Shown: positions 33,942 through 42,068, counted from the first letter of the stretch. The stretch is DNA of 64,000 bases from Streptomyces hyderabadensis (GCF_020404845.1 NZ_JAIOJZ010000039.1:1-64000); one strand, 5' to 3'. Notes: generated by a model not told the origin, from the sequence alone. Program-made: numbers and translations.

Positions 33942-34274
33942 GTGATCAGCATCAACAGCAGCTTCGTCGTCAGCTCCACCGCCAAAATGACCGATCGCTC
34001 GGCCGTCTCCCTGTGCACGCTCGGCGCTTCCCACTCGGGCACCGGTCTGTCCGGCATTCGTGCCGTGCGTCCGGCTGCCGCCGCTTCCGCTCCCGCGGGC
34101 CTTCCCGTCCGCGAGCGCAATGAGCGACCGACCAAGGCACTGGAAGCAGCAGTAGTGGCACAGGCGCAGGCCTATGCCTTTACCGCGACCGGTGCCGGAT
34201 TCCGGAAGCAGACGACGCAGCACCACCTGATGTGGGCCTTCCGTGGGCCAGAACCCTGGAGTGATCCAGCCTGA
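33942..34274 (+). CDS. wblC leader ORF (uORF)
   Basis: This 110-codon reading frame starts with GTG at 33942 behind a strong GAGAGGAGG ribosome-binding site and ends 174 nt before wblC. The N-terminus reads MISINSSFVVSSTAKMTDRS (with the GTG read as Met), and the C-terminus ends in HHLMWAFRGPEPWSDPA. Codon position bias is less regular than in ordinary genes. Its TGA stop (34272-34274) sits inside the 5' arm of a small hairpin (34270-34286), just before a strong terminator stem. This is the arrangement expected for ribosome-mediated attenuation: stalling during translation would alter leader folding and let RNA polymerase read into wblC. Such uORF control has been reported for whiB7-family genes. 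Confidence 0.75.
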   Translation: MISINSSFVVSSTAKMTDRSAVSLCTLGASHSGTGLSGIRAVRPAAAASAPAGLPVRERNERPTKALEAAVVAQAQAYAFTATGAGFRKQTTQHHLMWAFRGPEPWSDPA

Positions 34275-34340
34275 TCGCCGATCAGGCCGGCGCCTTCAGG
34301 GCCGCGGAACCCCACCCGGGATCCGCGGCCCTTCTGTTTG
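34270..34340 (+). promoter_or_regulatory. wblC transcription attenuator (anti-terminator/terminator leader)
   Basis: First hairpin: CCTGATC (34270-34276), loop GCC, GATCAGG (34280-34286), overlapping the uORF stop. Second hairpin: a perfect 10-bp stem GGGCCGCGGA (34299-34308) with TCCGCGGCCC (34322-34331), then TTCTGTTTGT, an intrinsic terminator unusually T-rich for this genome. It lies ~110 nt upstream of the wblC start. A third small CCCC/GGGG hairpin follows at 34342-34353. Ribosome position on the uORF is expected to decide whether the terminator forms. Confidence 0.8.
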
Positions 34341-34448
34341 TCCCCGAACGGGGGCGACAGCAAGAAGGAGCCTCGGGACAAGAAAAGACCCGGTACCAAG
34401 CCGCCACCCGGTCAACCGGCCGGAACGAACAGACGAGGAAGACCACCC

Positions 34449-34817
34449 GTGCAACTCGAAGCGCACGCCCCGTCCGTACCGCCTTCCGACACGATCCCCA
34501 AGCCCTGTTCCACGGAGGACTCCACCTTGACCCCGCTCACCGCGCTCACCGCGCTCGACGACGCCATCGAGAACCTCGGCGTGCCCGTCCCCTGCCGCTC
34601 CTACGACCCGGAGGTCTTCTTCGCCGAGTCGCCGGCGGACGTGGAGTACGCCAAGTCCCTCTGCCGCACCTGCCCGCTGATCGAGGCCTGCCTCGCCGGT
34701 GCCAAGGAGCGGCGTGAGCCCTGGGGCGTCTGGGGTGGCGAGCTGTTCGTCCAGGGTGTCGTCGTTGCCCGGAAGCGGCCCCGTGGCCGCCCGCGCAAGA
34801 ACCCGGTTTCGGCATGA
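34449..34817 (+). CDS. wblC: WblC (WhiB7-type) antibiotic-responsive regulator
   Basis: A 122-residue Wbl protein that binds a 4Fe-4S cluster and sigma-A region 4 and activates intrinsic antibiotic-resistance genes. The four cluster cysteines are in VPCRSY (~48) and CRTCPLIEAC (C-x2-C-x5-C, ~77-86). The WhiB7-type turn is GVWGGE (~98-103), and the C-terminal AT-hook is RGRPRKNP (~112-119). The GTG at 34449 was chosen because QLEAHAPSVPPS follows and GAGGAAG lies 7-8 nt upstream. The long, structured leader implies induction by translation-inhibiting antibiotics. The next ORF overlaps its stop (ATGA), so the two are co-translated. Confidence 0.95.
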   Translation: MQLEAHAPSVPPSDTIPKPCSTEDSTLTPLTALTALDDAIENLGVPVPCRSYDPEVFFAESPADVEYAKSLCRTCPLIEACLAGAKERREPWGVWGGELFVQGVVVARKRPRGRPRKNPVSA

Positions 34818-35137
34818 ACACCGCAGGAACGATCGACCGCCCCCTCACGTACGACCCCCAGAAGCAGGCCCCGATGAAGCCGTCCACCCACGACACCGCA
34901 GGCACCGCGCCTGAAGACTTCACCACCAGCGGCGCGAAGGACTCGCGTCAGAACAGGACCCGTGAGATGCAACTCATCCCAGAAGCCCTGGCACGTGCGC
35001 ATATGCACGACCGCCTGCATGAGGCCGAGCAGGAACGCCGGGCGCTGCGCCTGGCGACCGCTCGCCGGATGCAGCGTCGGGCGGAGCGCGCCTCGATGCG
35101 TGCCCGGCGTGCGCTGGCCATGGCGGTCATGCAGTAA
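34814..35137 (+). CDS. Small basic helical protein coupled to wblC
   Basis: This ORF begins with ATG inside the wblC stop (ATGA overlap) and encodes 107 residues. The first ~50 are low complexity. The last 56 are strongly basic and helical, with many arginines (RRMQRRAERASMRARRALA). An internal in-frame ATG at 34967 (MQLIPEALARAHMHDRL), preceded by AGGA, could be the real start of a 56-residue protein, since that is where regular sequence begins. I recognise no named family. The position suggests co-expression with wblC, but the role is unknown. Basic proteins of this kind may bind RNA or ribosomes; that is only a guess. Confidence 0.6.
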   Translation: MNTAGTIDRPLTYDPQKQAPMKPSTHDTAGTAPEDFTTSGAKDSRQNRTREMQLIPEALARAHMHDRLHEAEQERRALRLATARRMQRRAERASMRARRALAMAVMQ

Positions 35138-35188
35138 CCGACACACCTGAAGCGGTGGTCTCCCGGCGGGAGACGAAGCTCCGCACAC

Positions 35189-35220
35189 GGGGGCCGGTCC
35201 GTTCCAACGGGCCGGCCCCC
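35189..35220. terminator. Bidirectional terminator, wblC operon / ABC1 kinase
   Basis: The 9-bp arms GGGGGCCGG (35189-35197) and CCGGCCCCC (35212-35220), extended by an inner CC/GG pairing, form a strong hairpin between convergent transcription units. Confidence 0.8.
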
Positions 35221-35243
35221 ACGGCGTGTTCGGCCCCGGTGGA

Positions 35244-36659
35244 TCAGGCCTCCGCGGCCGCCTCCTTCACCTCGTACACGTCCTCGGCCTCCTCGGCGAG
35301 GTCCTCGTCCGACTCCGCGGCCCCGTCCTCGGCGAGGAACCCGACCAGCCACTCCTCCAGCTCGTCGCGCAGCCGGACGGTGGCCCCCAGCTGGCACAGC
35401 ACACCGATGGTGCTCAGGGTGACGCGGTGGATCAGGAGGTAGGCCGGCGGCAGGTTGAGCTGCTTGGCCAGCTGGTACGCGGGGGAGCGGGGATCACCGA
35501 TGCGGGCGGCCTGGCTCCGCATCCAGCCGCGGGTGAAGGTGAACGCGTCGACCCTGGCCGGCTCGATGATCGGCAGCAGGTAGTCGAGAACCGCGTCCGG
35601 GTCCAGCTCTATCGACTCCTTGACGAAGCCCTCCGCGCAGAGCATCTCGTAGACGGCCTCCGCCTCGCCGTCCAGCGTCATGCGCAACGCCTCGCCGATG
35701 GGCTCGGGCAGGCCGCCCGGCAGGCGGTCGACCGTGCCGAAGTCCAGGACGCCCAGGCGCCAGTCGTCCTCGCCCCGGGGCCCGCCGGGCAGCAGCCTGA
35801 AGTTGCCGGGGTGCGGGTCGGCGTGCAGGAGCCCGGTGCGGGCCGGCCCCGAGAAGAGGAAGTGGGCCAGCAGCTGGCCGGCCCGGTCGCGCTGCTCCTG
35901 TGTGCCGTTCGAGATGATCTCCGACAGCGGGATGCCGTCGATCCACTCGGTGATCAGCACCTGCTCGCACTGGTGGACGACGTCCGGCACCACGATGTCC
36001 GGGTCCTCGTCGAAGACCTCGGCATGCGTCCGCTGGGCCTGTGCCTCCAGGTCGTAGTCCAGCTCCTCCGAGACCCGGTCCTTCAGCTCGGTGATCAGCG
36101 GCTTGATGTCCATGCCGGGCACCAGCGGCCCGAGCAGCCGGGCGAAGCGGCTGAGCTGGTTCAGGTCGGACAGCAGGGCCTCGCCGGCGCCCGGGTACTG
36201 CACCTTGACCGCCACCTCGCGGCCGTCGTGCCACACCCCCCGGTGCACCTGCCCGATCGAGGCGGCCGCGGCGGGCTTGTCCTCGAACTCCAGGAACAGG
36301 TCCTGCCAGTCCTCACCGAGCCGCTCCGCGAGCACGGCGTGCACGGTGCGGGTCGGCATCGGCGGCGCCGCCTCCTGCAGCTTGGTCAGCGCGGCCCGGT
36401 AGGGGCCGGCGACCTCCTCGGGCAGCGCCGACTCGAAGACGGACAGGGCCTGTCCGAACTTCATCGCCCCGCCCTTGAGCTCACCCAGCACCTTGAACAG
36501 CTGGTCCGCGGTGCGCTGCTGCAGCTGCTGGCCGACCATCTCCGCGGACTCGCCCACGATTCGCTTGCCCAGCCCCCAGGTGGCCCGCCCGGCGAAGCCG
36601 AGCGGGAGCGCGGCGAGCTTGGCGGTCCGGGTGACCGCCTTGCGCGGAAGATCAGACAT
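35244..36659 (-). CDS. ABC1/UbiB-family atypical protein kinase
   Basis: A 471-residue ABC1 (ADCK/UbiB) family protein, predicted ATP-binding and probably membrane-associated. The KxGQ signature is MKFGQ (~68), the alanine-rich loop is AAASIGQVHRG (~135), the catalytic-type lysine strand is VAVKVQYPG (~152), followed by HADPHPGNF (~280) and LDFGTVDRLPGG (~303). These motifs are complete, unlike the pseudokinase elsewhere in the window. The ATG at 36659 is preceded by GGAGGG and overlaps the end of the upstream ThiF-type gene by 8 nt, so translation is coupled. Next to whiB7 in mycobacteria lies the homologous Rv3197. The C-terminal tail is acidic (EDLAEEAEDVYEV). Confidence 0.92.
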   Translation of the reverse strand: MSDLPRKAVTRTAKLAALPLGFAGRATWGLGKRIVGESAEMVGQQLQQRTADQLFKVLGELKGGAMKFGQALSVFESALPEEVAGPYRAALTKLQEAAPPMPTRTVHAVLAERLGEDWQDLFLEFEDKPAAAASIGQVHRGVWHDGREVAVKVQYPGAGEALLSDLNQLSRFARLLGPLVPGMDIKPLITELKDRVSEELDYDLEAQAQRTHAEVFDEDPDIVVPDVVHQCEQVLITEWIDGIPLSEIISNGTQEQRDRAGQLLAHFLFSGPARTGLLHADPHPGNFRLLPGGPRGEDDWRLGVLDFGTVDRLPGGLPEPIGEALRMTLDGEAEAVYEMLCAEGFVKESIELDPDAVLDYLLPIIEPARVDAFTFTRGWMRSQAARIGDPRSPAYQLAKQLNLPPAYLLIHRVTLSTIGVLCQLGATVRLRDELEEWLVGFLAEDGAAESDEDLAEEAEDVYEVKEAAAEA

Positions 36660-37866
36660 GCGCCCTCCAAGTCCCAGCCGGCCGTGCCGGTTCCACCTCG
36701 TGGTGTACGTCCGCCGACGGCCCTTGCCCAGCCATTGTCGCGCGCCGCCGCCCGTCCTCGGGGATGTGTTCCCGCTTACCTTTTCCGGCCGCTCCGCAGG
36801 GGCAGCCGGGGTGCGCCCGGACCGGCCGCACCTGCCATCGCAGGCCGGGCAGCGCGACCTCCCAGCGCGCGCCCGTGCTCGACGGCGTCCGGCCGTCCAG
36901 GAAGGCGAGCGCGTGCGCCGCAGCGAACCCGGCGACGGTGGTGGCGAGGGTGAGGTCGCAGGGCGGTACCCGGCGCGGCCGGCCGGAGCGCCACTGCGCG
37001 ACCAGCCGCGGCCAGGCCGGGTCCCGGTCGGTGCGGTCGGCGTACAGACATCCGGCGCACCCCGTCTCGCCGGGCAGGACGAGAGGGCCGACGACGCCGG
37101 TTCCCTCCACCACACCGGCGTACAGGTGGGGCGTGCCGGAGGCCATCAGGGGCTCCGCGGCGGCGGGGTCGGGGGTGTGCACCGCGACGTCGTCGCGCGG
37201 GGCGACGACCACCAGGGAGAGGCCAGGGGCGGCCTCCTCGGGCGGTGCCGTCGGGCCGCGGCGCGGCGGCCGGTCGGGGGCGGCCCGGCGGACGACACGG
37301 CGGGCCGTCTCGTCCCGGCGGTCGCCGACCGACTCGGCGGGCAGGCCGCCCGGCGCGACGTCCCACGGCTCGACGCGTCCGCCGTCGCGCACGTCGATCT
37401 CGCCGACGCCCGCGCCCGACAACAGCGCCGCCAGCACCGCGCCCACCCGTCCCGCACCCCGCACACCCACCCGCAGGGTCCGCCGGGCGGCCAGGTGTCT
37501 GATCGCGTCGCCCGGTGCCGAGGTGGTCAGGGACAGTGAGGCCAGGTCGGGGCCGAGCCGGTCGAGGACCTCCTTCTTCTCCCGCAGGGCGTCGGCGGCC
37601 GGTCCGCCGCCCCGGGAGTCGTCGAGCAGACCCGCCCGCGCCAGTCCCTCCACGACCCGGTCGACATGCCCCTCCGGCAGATCCATGCGATGTCCCGCCT
37701 CCCGCAGGAGCGCCGGGCCACGGGTGCCGTTGAGCAGTTCGAGGAAGCTGCCCGTCGCCGTGTCCACCGGAGCCAGCGTCAGCGCGTGCGCCGGTGTCAT
37801 CCCGAACTGCACGGTGTTCAGATCACGCCAGCCGCGCCTGAGCGCGGGCTTCACCATCGGATGCAT
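36652..37866 (-). CDS. ThiF/E1-like adenylyltransferase-family protein with N-terminal winged-helix-like domain
   Basis: A 404-residue protein. Residues ~1-95 look like a helical winged-helix/RRE-type domain (HALTLAPVDTATGSFLELL). Residues ~125-385 form a degenerate ThiF/E1 Rossmann domain with RGAGRVGAVLA (~130). A paired cysteine ETGCAGCLYADR (~270) and a C-terminal HPGCPCG (~365) probably bind zinc. The catalytic arginine/aspartate pattern of canonical E1 enzymes is hard to see, so activity is uncertain. Its last codons overlap the start of the ABC1 kinase gene, making a coupled pair. The ATG at 37866 has GGGGGACC upstream. The substrate is unknown. A link to RiPP-type leader binding is conceivable, but no precursor peptide is seen nearby. 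Confidence 0.8.
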   Translation of the reverse strand: MHPMVKPALRRGWRDLNTVQFGMTPAHALTLAPVDTATGSFLELLNGTRGPALLREAGHRMDLPEGHVDRVVEGLARAGLLDDSRGGGPAADALREKKEVLDRLGPDLASLSLTTSAPGDAIRHLAARRTLRVGVRGAGRVGAVLAALLSGAGVGEIDVRDGGRVEPWDVAPGGLPAESVGDRRDETARRVVRRAAPDRPPRRGPTAPPEEAAPGLSLVVVAPRDDVAVHTPDPAAAEPLMASGTPHLYAGVVEGTGVVGPLVLPGETGCAGCLYADRTDRDPAWPRLVAQWRSGRPRRVPPCDLTLATTVAGFAAAHALAFLDGRTPSSTGARWEVALPGLRWQVRPVRAHPGCPCGAAGKGKREHIPEDGRRRATMAGQGPSADVHHEVEPARPAGTWRAHV

Positions 37867-38111
37867 ACCAGGTCCCCCGTTCGTCCTGCTGCGTCTTCCC
37901 GTGTCGTTCTGCGTCCTCGGCATTCGGCCGGTCGCGAATCCGTCCGCGGGAGCCAGCATGCCCGGAAGCGCTCCAGGGCGTCGAAAGTTGTCCACAGGCA
38001 GTGGGTATTCGTCGTACGAATCAACCGCCCATGTCCCAGGACGAGTGGTGGATCGGCACCGATGCGTCCCGGAGCCGGGACTTCCCCGTGTGCAGCGGGT
38101 AACGTCGTGGC

Positions 38112-38708
38112 GTGTCCGCCGACCCACTGCACCGCGCCGGGGCACCCCCGCGCACCACGACGAGTCCGCCACCCAGCGGCCCGGGGACGAGCGCGATCGA
38201 GGTGCGCAGGAGCACCCGGCGACGCCGCACGGTATCCGCGTACCGCGAGGGCGATCGCACCGTCGTGCTGATCCCCGCCCGGATGTCCGAGGCCGAGGAG
38301 CAACGCTGGGTGAGCGTCATGCTGGACAAGCTGGCCGCCCAGGAGAGCAAGCGTGTCCTCGGCGACGCCGAGCTGGCCGAGCGCGCCGAGCGCCTGTCGG
38401 GACAGTACTTCGAGGGCCGGGCCCGGCCCGCCTCGGTCCGCTGGGTCACCAACCAGAACACCCGCTGGGGCTCGTGCACCCCGTCCGAGGGCAGCATCCG
38501 CCTGTCGCACCGCCTCCAGGGCATGCCCGAGTACGTCGTCGACTACGTCCTCCTGCACGAACTGGCGCATCTGCTGGTCCCCGGGCACGGGCCCAGGTTC
38601 TGGCGGCTCCTGGAGGCCTATCCGCGGACCGAGCGCGCCAGGGGCTACCTGGAGGGCGTGGTCGCCGCGGACCGGCTGCCGCACGTACCCGGCGCCCGCA
38701 GCGAGTAG
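38112..38708 (+). CDS. YgjP/DUF45-type zinc metallopeptidase
   Basis: A 198-residue predicted cytoplasmic zinc protease of the YgjP-like (DUF45/WLM-related) family. The zinc site HELAHLLVPGHGPRFW (~146-161) has the HExxH core plus a third histidine, and TNQNTRWGSC (~114-123) is the typical upstream strand. A Pro/Thr-rich tail of ~30 residues precedes the domain. The GTG at 38112 has no Shine-Dalgarno sequence but TAACGT ends 6 nt upstream, so a leaderless mRNA is likely. It is divergent from the ThiF-type gene. The substrate is unknown. Confidence 0.85.
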   Translation: MSADPLHRAGAPPRTTTSPPPSGPGTSAIEVRRSTRRRRTVSAYREGDRTVVLIPARMSEAEEQRWVSVMLDKLAAQESKRVLGDAELAERAERLSGQYFEGRARPASVRWVTNQNTRWGSCTPSEGSIRLSHRLQGMPEYVVDYVLLHELAHLLVPGHGPRFWRLLEAYPRTERARGYLEGVVAADRLPHVPGARSE

Positions 38709-38844
38709 CGTGCGGCGCCGACCGGTGCCTGACACGGCCTCGCACGGGTTTCGTACCGGGTCTGTACCGACTTCCTCGGGTGTCGGTGTTTGCCGTTAGC
38801 CTGTCGCGACGCACTCACACTCGGATGGGGGACGGTCGTAACGC

Positions 38845-40581
38845 ATGGCCAGGGAATTTCAACGCGGCCACAAGGCCAGGATCAGTGACCTCACCGCGGG
38901 CACGGATCTGTACGTAGGCGTGCAGATCTCCGGCCCCGGGCTGAGCTTCGACATCAGCTGCTTCGGTCTCGATGCCGACGAGCGGTTGTCGGACGACCGG
39001 TACTTCGTGTTCTTCAACCAACCGAAGACCCCCGAGGAGTCCATCCAGCTCCTGGGTGCGCAGGCGGGCGACACGGAGTCCTTCCGGGTCACCCTGGACC
39101 GGATCCCGCAGCAGATCCAGAAGCTGTCCTTCACCGCGACGATCGACGGCGCGGGCCAGATGTCGCAGGTGGGACCGGGGTACATCCGGATCGTCGCGGG
39201 TGGCGAGGAGGTGGCCCGGTACCCGTTCAGCGGCGCCGAGTTCTCCACCGAGCGCGCCGTGATGCTGGGCGACTTCTACCTGAAGGACGTGTGGCGGTTC
39301 GCCGCCGTGGGACAGGGCTTCGACGGCGGCCTCGACGCGCTGCTGAGGAACTTCGGCGGCGAGGTGGCCGAGGACGAGGCGCCCGCCCCGCAGCAGGCGC
39401 AGCAGCCGCAGGCCGGTGCCGCCCCGGGCTTCGCCCCGCCCGCCCAGGCCTCGGCGCCGCCGGCCTTCGGCGCACCCGCCGCGTCCGCACCGGCCCCGGC
39501 CCCCGCACCGCAGCCGGCCCCGCAGCCCGCCTCGCAGGGCTTCGCGCCGCCGCCCGCCGCCACACCCCCTCCGGCTCCCGCCCCGGCGCCCGCCCCGGAC
39601 GTGCACGCCGCGCAGACGATCGTGGCGCCCATGAACACGCCGCCCGGCGGCGCCCCGGTGCCGCCCCCCGCCCCGGCACCCGCGCCGTACGGCCAGCCGG
39701 GCCAGCCCGGTCAGCAGCCGCCGTACGGCCAGGTCCCCGGCCAGACCGCGCCGCCGCCCGGCTACGGCCAGCCGCAGGCCCCCCAGGCCCCGCCCCCGCC
39801 GCCGGGATACGGCCAGCCGACCGCGCCCCCCGGCTACGGGCAGCCGACACCGCCGCCCGGCTACGGCCAGCAGCCTCCCCAGGGCGCACCGCAGGGCATC
39901 CCGCAGGGAGCGCCGCAGGGCGCCGGGGTGACCGCGGCGCTCCAGCAGTTCCGGGAGACCCCGACCGGGCAGCGCTGGACCCAGCAGAACAAGAAGCTGG
40001 TCCGCGTCGACCTCGGAGCCGAGGGCCAGCCCGTGCTCGCCCGGCAGGGCAGCATGGTGCTCTACCAGGGCAAGGTCGACTTCAGCTACAAGGGCGCCGG
40101 ATTCGCCGGCCGGGTCGTGGGCAACGCGACCGGCCAGGAGATGCAGCTGATGCGCTGCACCGGCAAGGGGCAGGTGTTCCTCGCGGACAACTCCGCGATG
40201 CTGCACCCCATCGAGCTGCAGGGCGACGCCGTCTGCGTCTCCGCGGAGAACGTCCTGGCCTTCGACGAGAGCCTCCAGTACGAGGTCCGCCGCATCGAGG
40301 GGCACGGCATCCCGGGCGGCGCGCTGTTCACGATGCAGTTCCAGGGCACCGGCACGATCGTCGTGAAGACGCGCGGTGTGCCCGTGGTGCTGCCCGTCAC
40401 GCCCACGACCTTCGCCGACTGCAACGCCGTGGTCGCCTGGTCCGCCGCCGCCCAGGTGGTCGTCTCCAGCCAGGTGCGGATGCGCCGCAACTCCTACGCG
40501 GGCGACACGGGCGAGAGCGTCAACCTGCAGTTCCGGGCCGCGCCCGGCAGCTTCGTCGTCGTCCAGCCGTACGAGATCTGA
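38845..40581 (+). CDS. TerD domain - Pro-rich linker - AIM24 domain fusion protein
   Basis: A 578-residue cytoplasmic protein fusing two stress-linked folds. The N-terminal TerD domain (~1-175) has GLSFDISCFGLDADERLSDD and FFNQPKTPEES, which resemble its acidic calcium-binding loops. A long linker of Ala/Pro/Gln with GYGQP-type repeats follows (~180-355). The C-terminal AIM24 (TIGR00266-type) domain (~365-578) contains VRVDLGAEGQPVLARQGSMV and the repeated glycine-rich beta-helix turns. The ATG follows GGGGGACGGTCGTAACGC, with the GGGGGA run as ribosome-binding site. Two stand-alone AIM24 genes follow at 13 and 17 nt, so the three form one operon. The function is unknown; TerD proteins are linked to tellurite, phage and envelope stress. 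Confidence 0.9.
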   Translation: MAREFQRGHKARISDLTAGTDLYVGVQISGPGLSFDISCFGLDADERLSDDRYFVFFNQPKTPEESIQLLGAQAGDTESFRVTLDRIPQQIQKLSFTATIDGAGQMSQVGPGYIRIVAGGEEVARYPFSGAEFSTERAVMLGDFYLKDVWRFAAVGQGFDGGLDALLRNFGGEVAEDEAPAPQQAQQPQAGAAPGFAPPAQASAPPAFGAPAASAPAPAPAPQPAPQPASQGFAPPPAATPPPAPAPAPAPDVHAAQTIVAPMNTPPGGAPVPPPAPAPAPYGQPGQPGQQPPYGQVPGQTAPPPGYGQPQAPQAPPPPPGYGQPTAPPGYGQPTPPPGYGQQPPQGAPQGIPQGAPQGAGVTAALQQFRETPTGQRWTQQNKKLVRVDLGAEGQPVLARQGSMVLYQGKVDFSYKGAGFAGRVVGNATGQEMQLMRCTGKGQVFLADNSAMLHPIELQGDAVCVSAENVLAFDESLQYEVRRIEGHGIPGGALFTMQFQGTGTIVVKTRGVPVVLPVTPTTFADCNAVVAWSAAAQVVVSSQVRMRRNSYAGDTGESVNLQFRAAPGSFVVVQPYEI

Positions 40582-40594
40582 GGGAGAGCCCGAC

Positions 40595-41275
40595 ATGAAC
40601 CAGCCGCTCGCGGGCTACGCTCCCGCACCCGTCGCCGCCCGCATGGAGAACCACGGCAACCACATGCTGAAGGTCGCCATGCAGACCGGAAACGACCTCC
40701 TCGCGCGCGTGGGCTCGATGGTCGCCTACGAGGGCTTCGTCCAGTACGAGCCCAACCCGCCGGCCGTCCGCCAGATCGCCAAGGACTGGATGACCGGCGA
40801 GGGCGCGCCCCTGATGAAGTGCTCCGGCGACGGACTGCTCTACCTCGCCGACTACGGCGCCAACGTCGTCGTCATCAACCTCAACGGCGACGGGATCTCC
40901 GTCAACGCCACCAACCTGCTCGCCTTCGACGCCCACCTCACCTGGGGCGTGGAGCGGGTCAAGGGCCTGGCGAAGTTCGCCGGCCAGGGCCTGTGGAACA
41001 CCAAGATCTCCGGTCAGGGCTGGGTCGCGCTCACTTCCCGGGGCAAGCCGATCGTGGTCGACTGCGGCGGTGGCGAGGACGAGACCTACGTCGACCCCGA
41101 CGCGCTCGTCGCCTGGTCCCCGAACCTCAAGGTGAAGGGCAAGCGCAGCTTCAAGGCGCAGTCGCTGATCGGCCGCGGCAGCGGCGAGGCCTTCCAGATG
41201 GCCTTCTCCGGTCAGGGCATCGTCGTCGTCCAGCCCAGTGAGGACAGCACCGACCGCCTCCGGGTGCGGGGCTGA
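40595..41275 (+). CDS. AIM24-family protein, first stand-alone copy
   Basis: A 226-residue beta-rich AIM24 domain protein. It shares the pattern MLKVAMQTGNDLLARVGSMV (~24-43), a repeated GxGL turn (CSGDGLLYLAD), NLLAFD (~108) and a C-terminal GQGIVVVQPSE, all matched in its two neighbours. No signal peptide or membrane segment is visible. The ATG has GGGAGAG about 8 nt upstream and lies 13 nt after the TerD-AIM24 stop. AIM24 proteins form beta-helix trimers of unknown biochemical role; in mitochondria they affect inner-membrane organisation. It may assemble with the other two products. Confidence 0.9.
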   Translation: MNQPLAGYAPAPVAARMENHGNHMLKVAMQTGNDLLARVGSMVAYEGFVQYEPNPPAVRQIAKDWMTGEGAPLMKCSGDGLLYLADYGANVVVINLNGDGISVNATNLLAFDAHLTWGVERVKGLAKFAGQGLWNTKISGQGWVALTSRGKPIVVDCGGGEDETYVDPDALVAWSPNLKVKGKRSFKAQSLIGRGSGEAFQMAFSGQGIVVVQPSEDSTDRLRVRG

Positions 41276-41292
41276 GGGGGAGCCAGAACATC

Positions 41293-42048
41293 ATGCAGAG
41301 CCCGATTTTCGCCTACAACGACCAGCAGACCCAGGAAGCCTGGAGCCTGCAGAACAAGCACATGCTCCGGGTCGCCCTGACGGGCCACGACGACGTGCTC
41401 GCCCGCAAGGGCACGATGGTCGCCTACCAGGGGCTCGTCGAGTTCGACGCCGAGTACCAGAGCAACAGCCAGTCGCGCGCGCGTGCGCACACGGGTGAGG
41501 GCCTGGACCTGATGCGCTGCCACGGTCAGGGCACGGTCTACTTCTCCAACCTCGCCCAGTGCGTCCACGTGGTGGACGTCGACCAGGACGGCCTCACCGT
41601 CGACAGCAGCTATGTGCTCGCGATGGATTCAAACCTCCACCACGAGGTCATCGCGGTGGACAGCCTCTACGGCATCTCCGGCTCGGGGAAGTACCAGCTC
41701 AACATCACCGGGCGGGGCAAGGTCGCCCTGATGACCTCCGGATCTCCCCTGTTCATGCAGGTCACGCCCGACAAGTACGTCAACTGCGATGCCGACGCGA
41801 TCGTCGCCTGGTCCACCGGTCTGCGCGTGCAGATGCAGGCCCAGACGCACTCCTCCGGGGTGTGGCGGCGCCGCGGTAGCACCGGCGAGGGCTGGGAGCT
41901 GAGCTTCATGGGCAGCGGCTTCGCGCTCGTCCAGCCCAGCGAGCTGCTGCCGCCGCAGAACGCGCAGATCGGCTCGGGCCTCGCCGCCCAGTACGGCATG
42001 GGGCAGCAGGGGGCCCGCGGTCAGAACCAGGGCAACGTCTGGAGCTGA
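41293..42048 (+). CDS. AIM24-family protein, second stand-alone copy
   Basis: A 251-residue AIM24 domain protein with MLRVALTGHDDVLARKGTMV (~24-43), CHGQGTVYFSN (~76), VLAMDSNLHHEV (~108) and GSGFALVQPSELLPP near 213. A glutamine/glycine-rich tail follows (GMGQQGARGQNQGN). The ATG at 41293 has GGGGGAGCC upstream at good spacing. It ends the three-gene operon, and a bidirectional terminator follows. The three copies differ enough to suggest distinct subunits rather than recent duplication. Confidence 0.9.
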   Translation: MQSPIFAYNDQQTQEAWSLQNKHMLRVALTGHDDVLARKGTMVAYQGLVEFDAEYQSNSQSRARAHTGEGLDLMRCHGQGTVYFSNLAQCVHVVDVDQDGLTVDSSYVLAMDSNLHHEVIAVDSLYGISGSGKYQLNITGRGKVALMTSGSPLFMQVTPDKYVNCDADAIVAWSTGLRVQMQAQTHSSGVWRRRGSTGEGWELSFMGSGFALVQPSELLPPQNAQIGSGLAAQYGMGQQGARGQNQGNVWS

Positions 42049-42068
42049 GCACGGGAGGCAGCCACTTC

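Noticed and set aside
34962..35150. 62-residue ORF starting GTG at 34962
   Set aside because: It overlaps the wblC-coupled ORF in another frame and has a cysteine/arginine-rich shadow composition. The frame starting at 34814 or 34967 has the regular helical protein.
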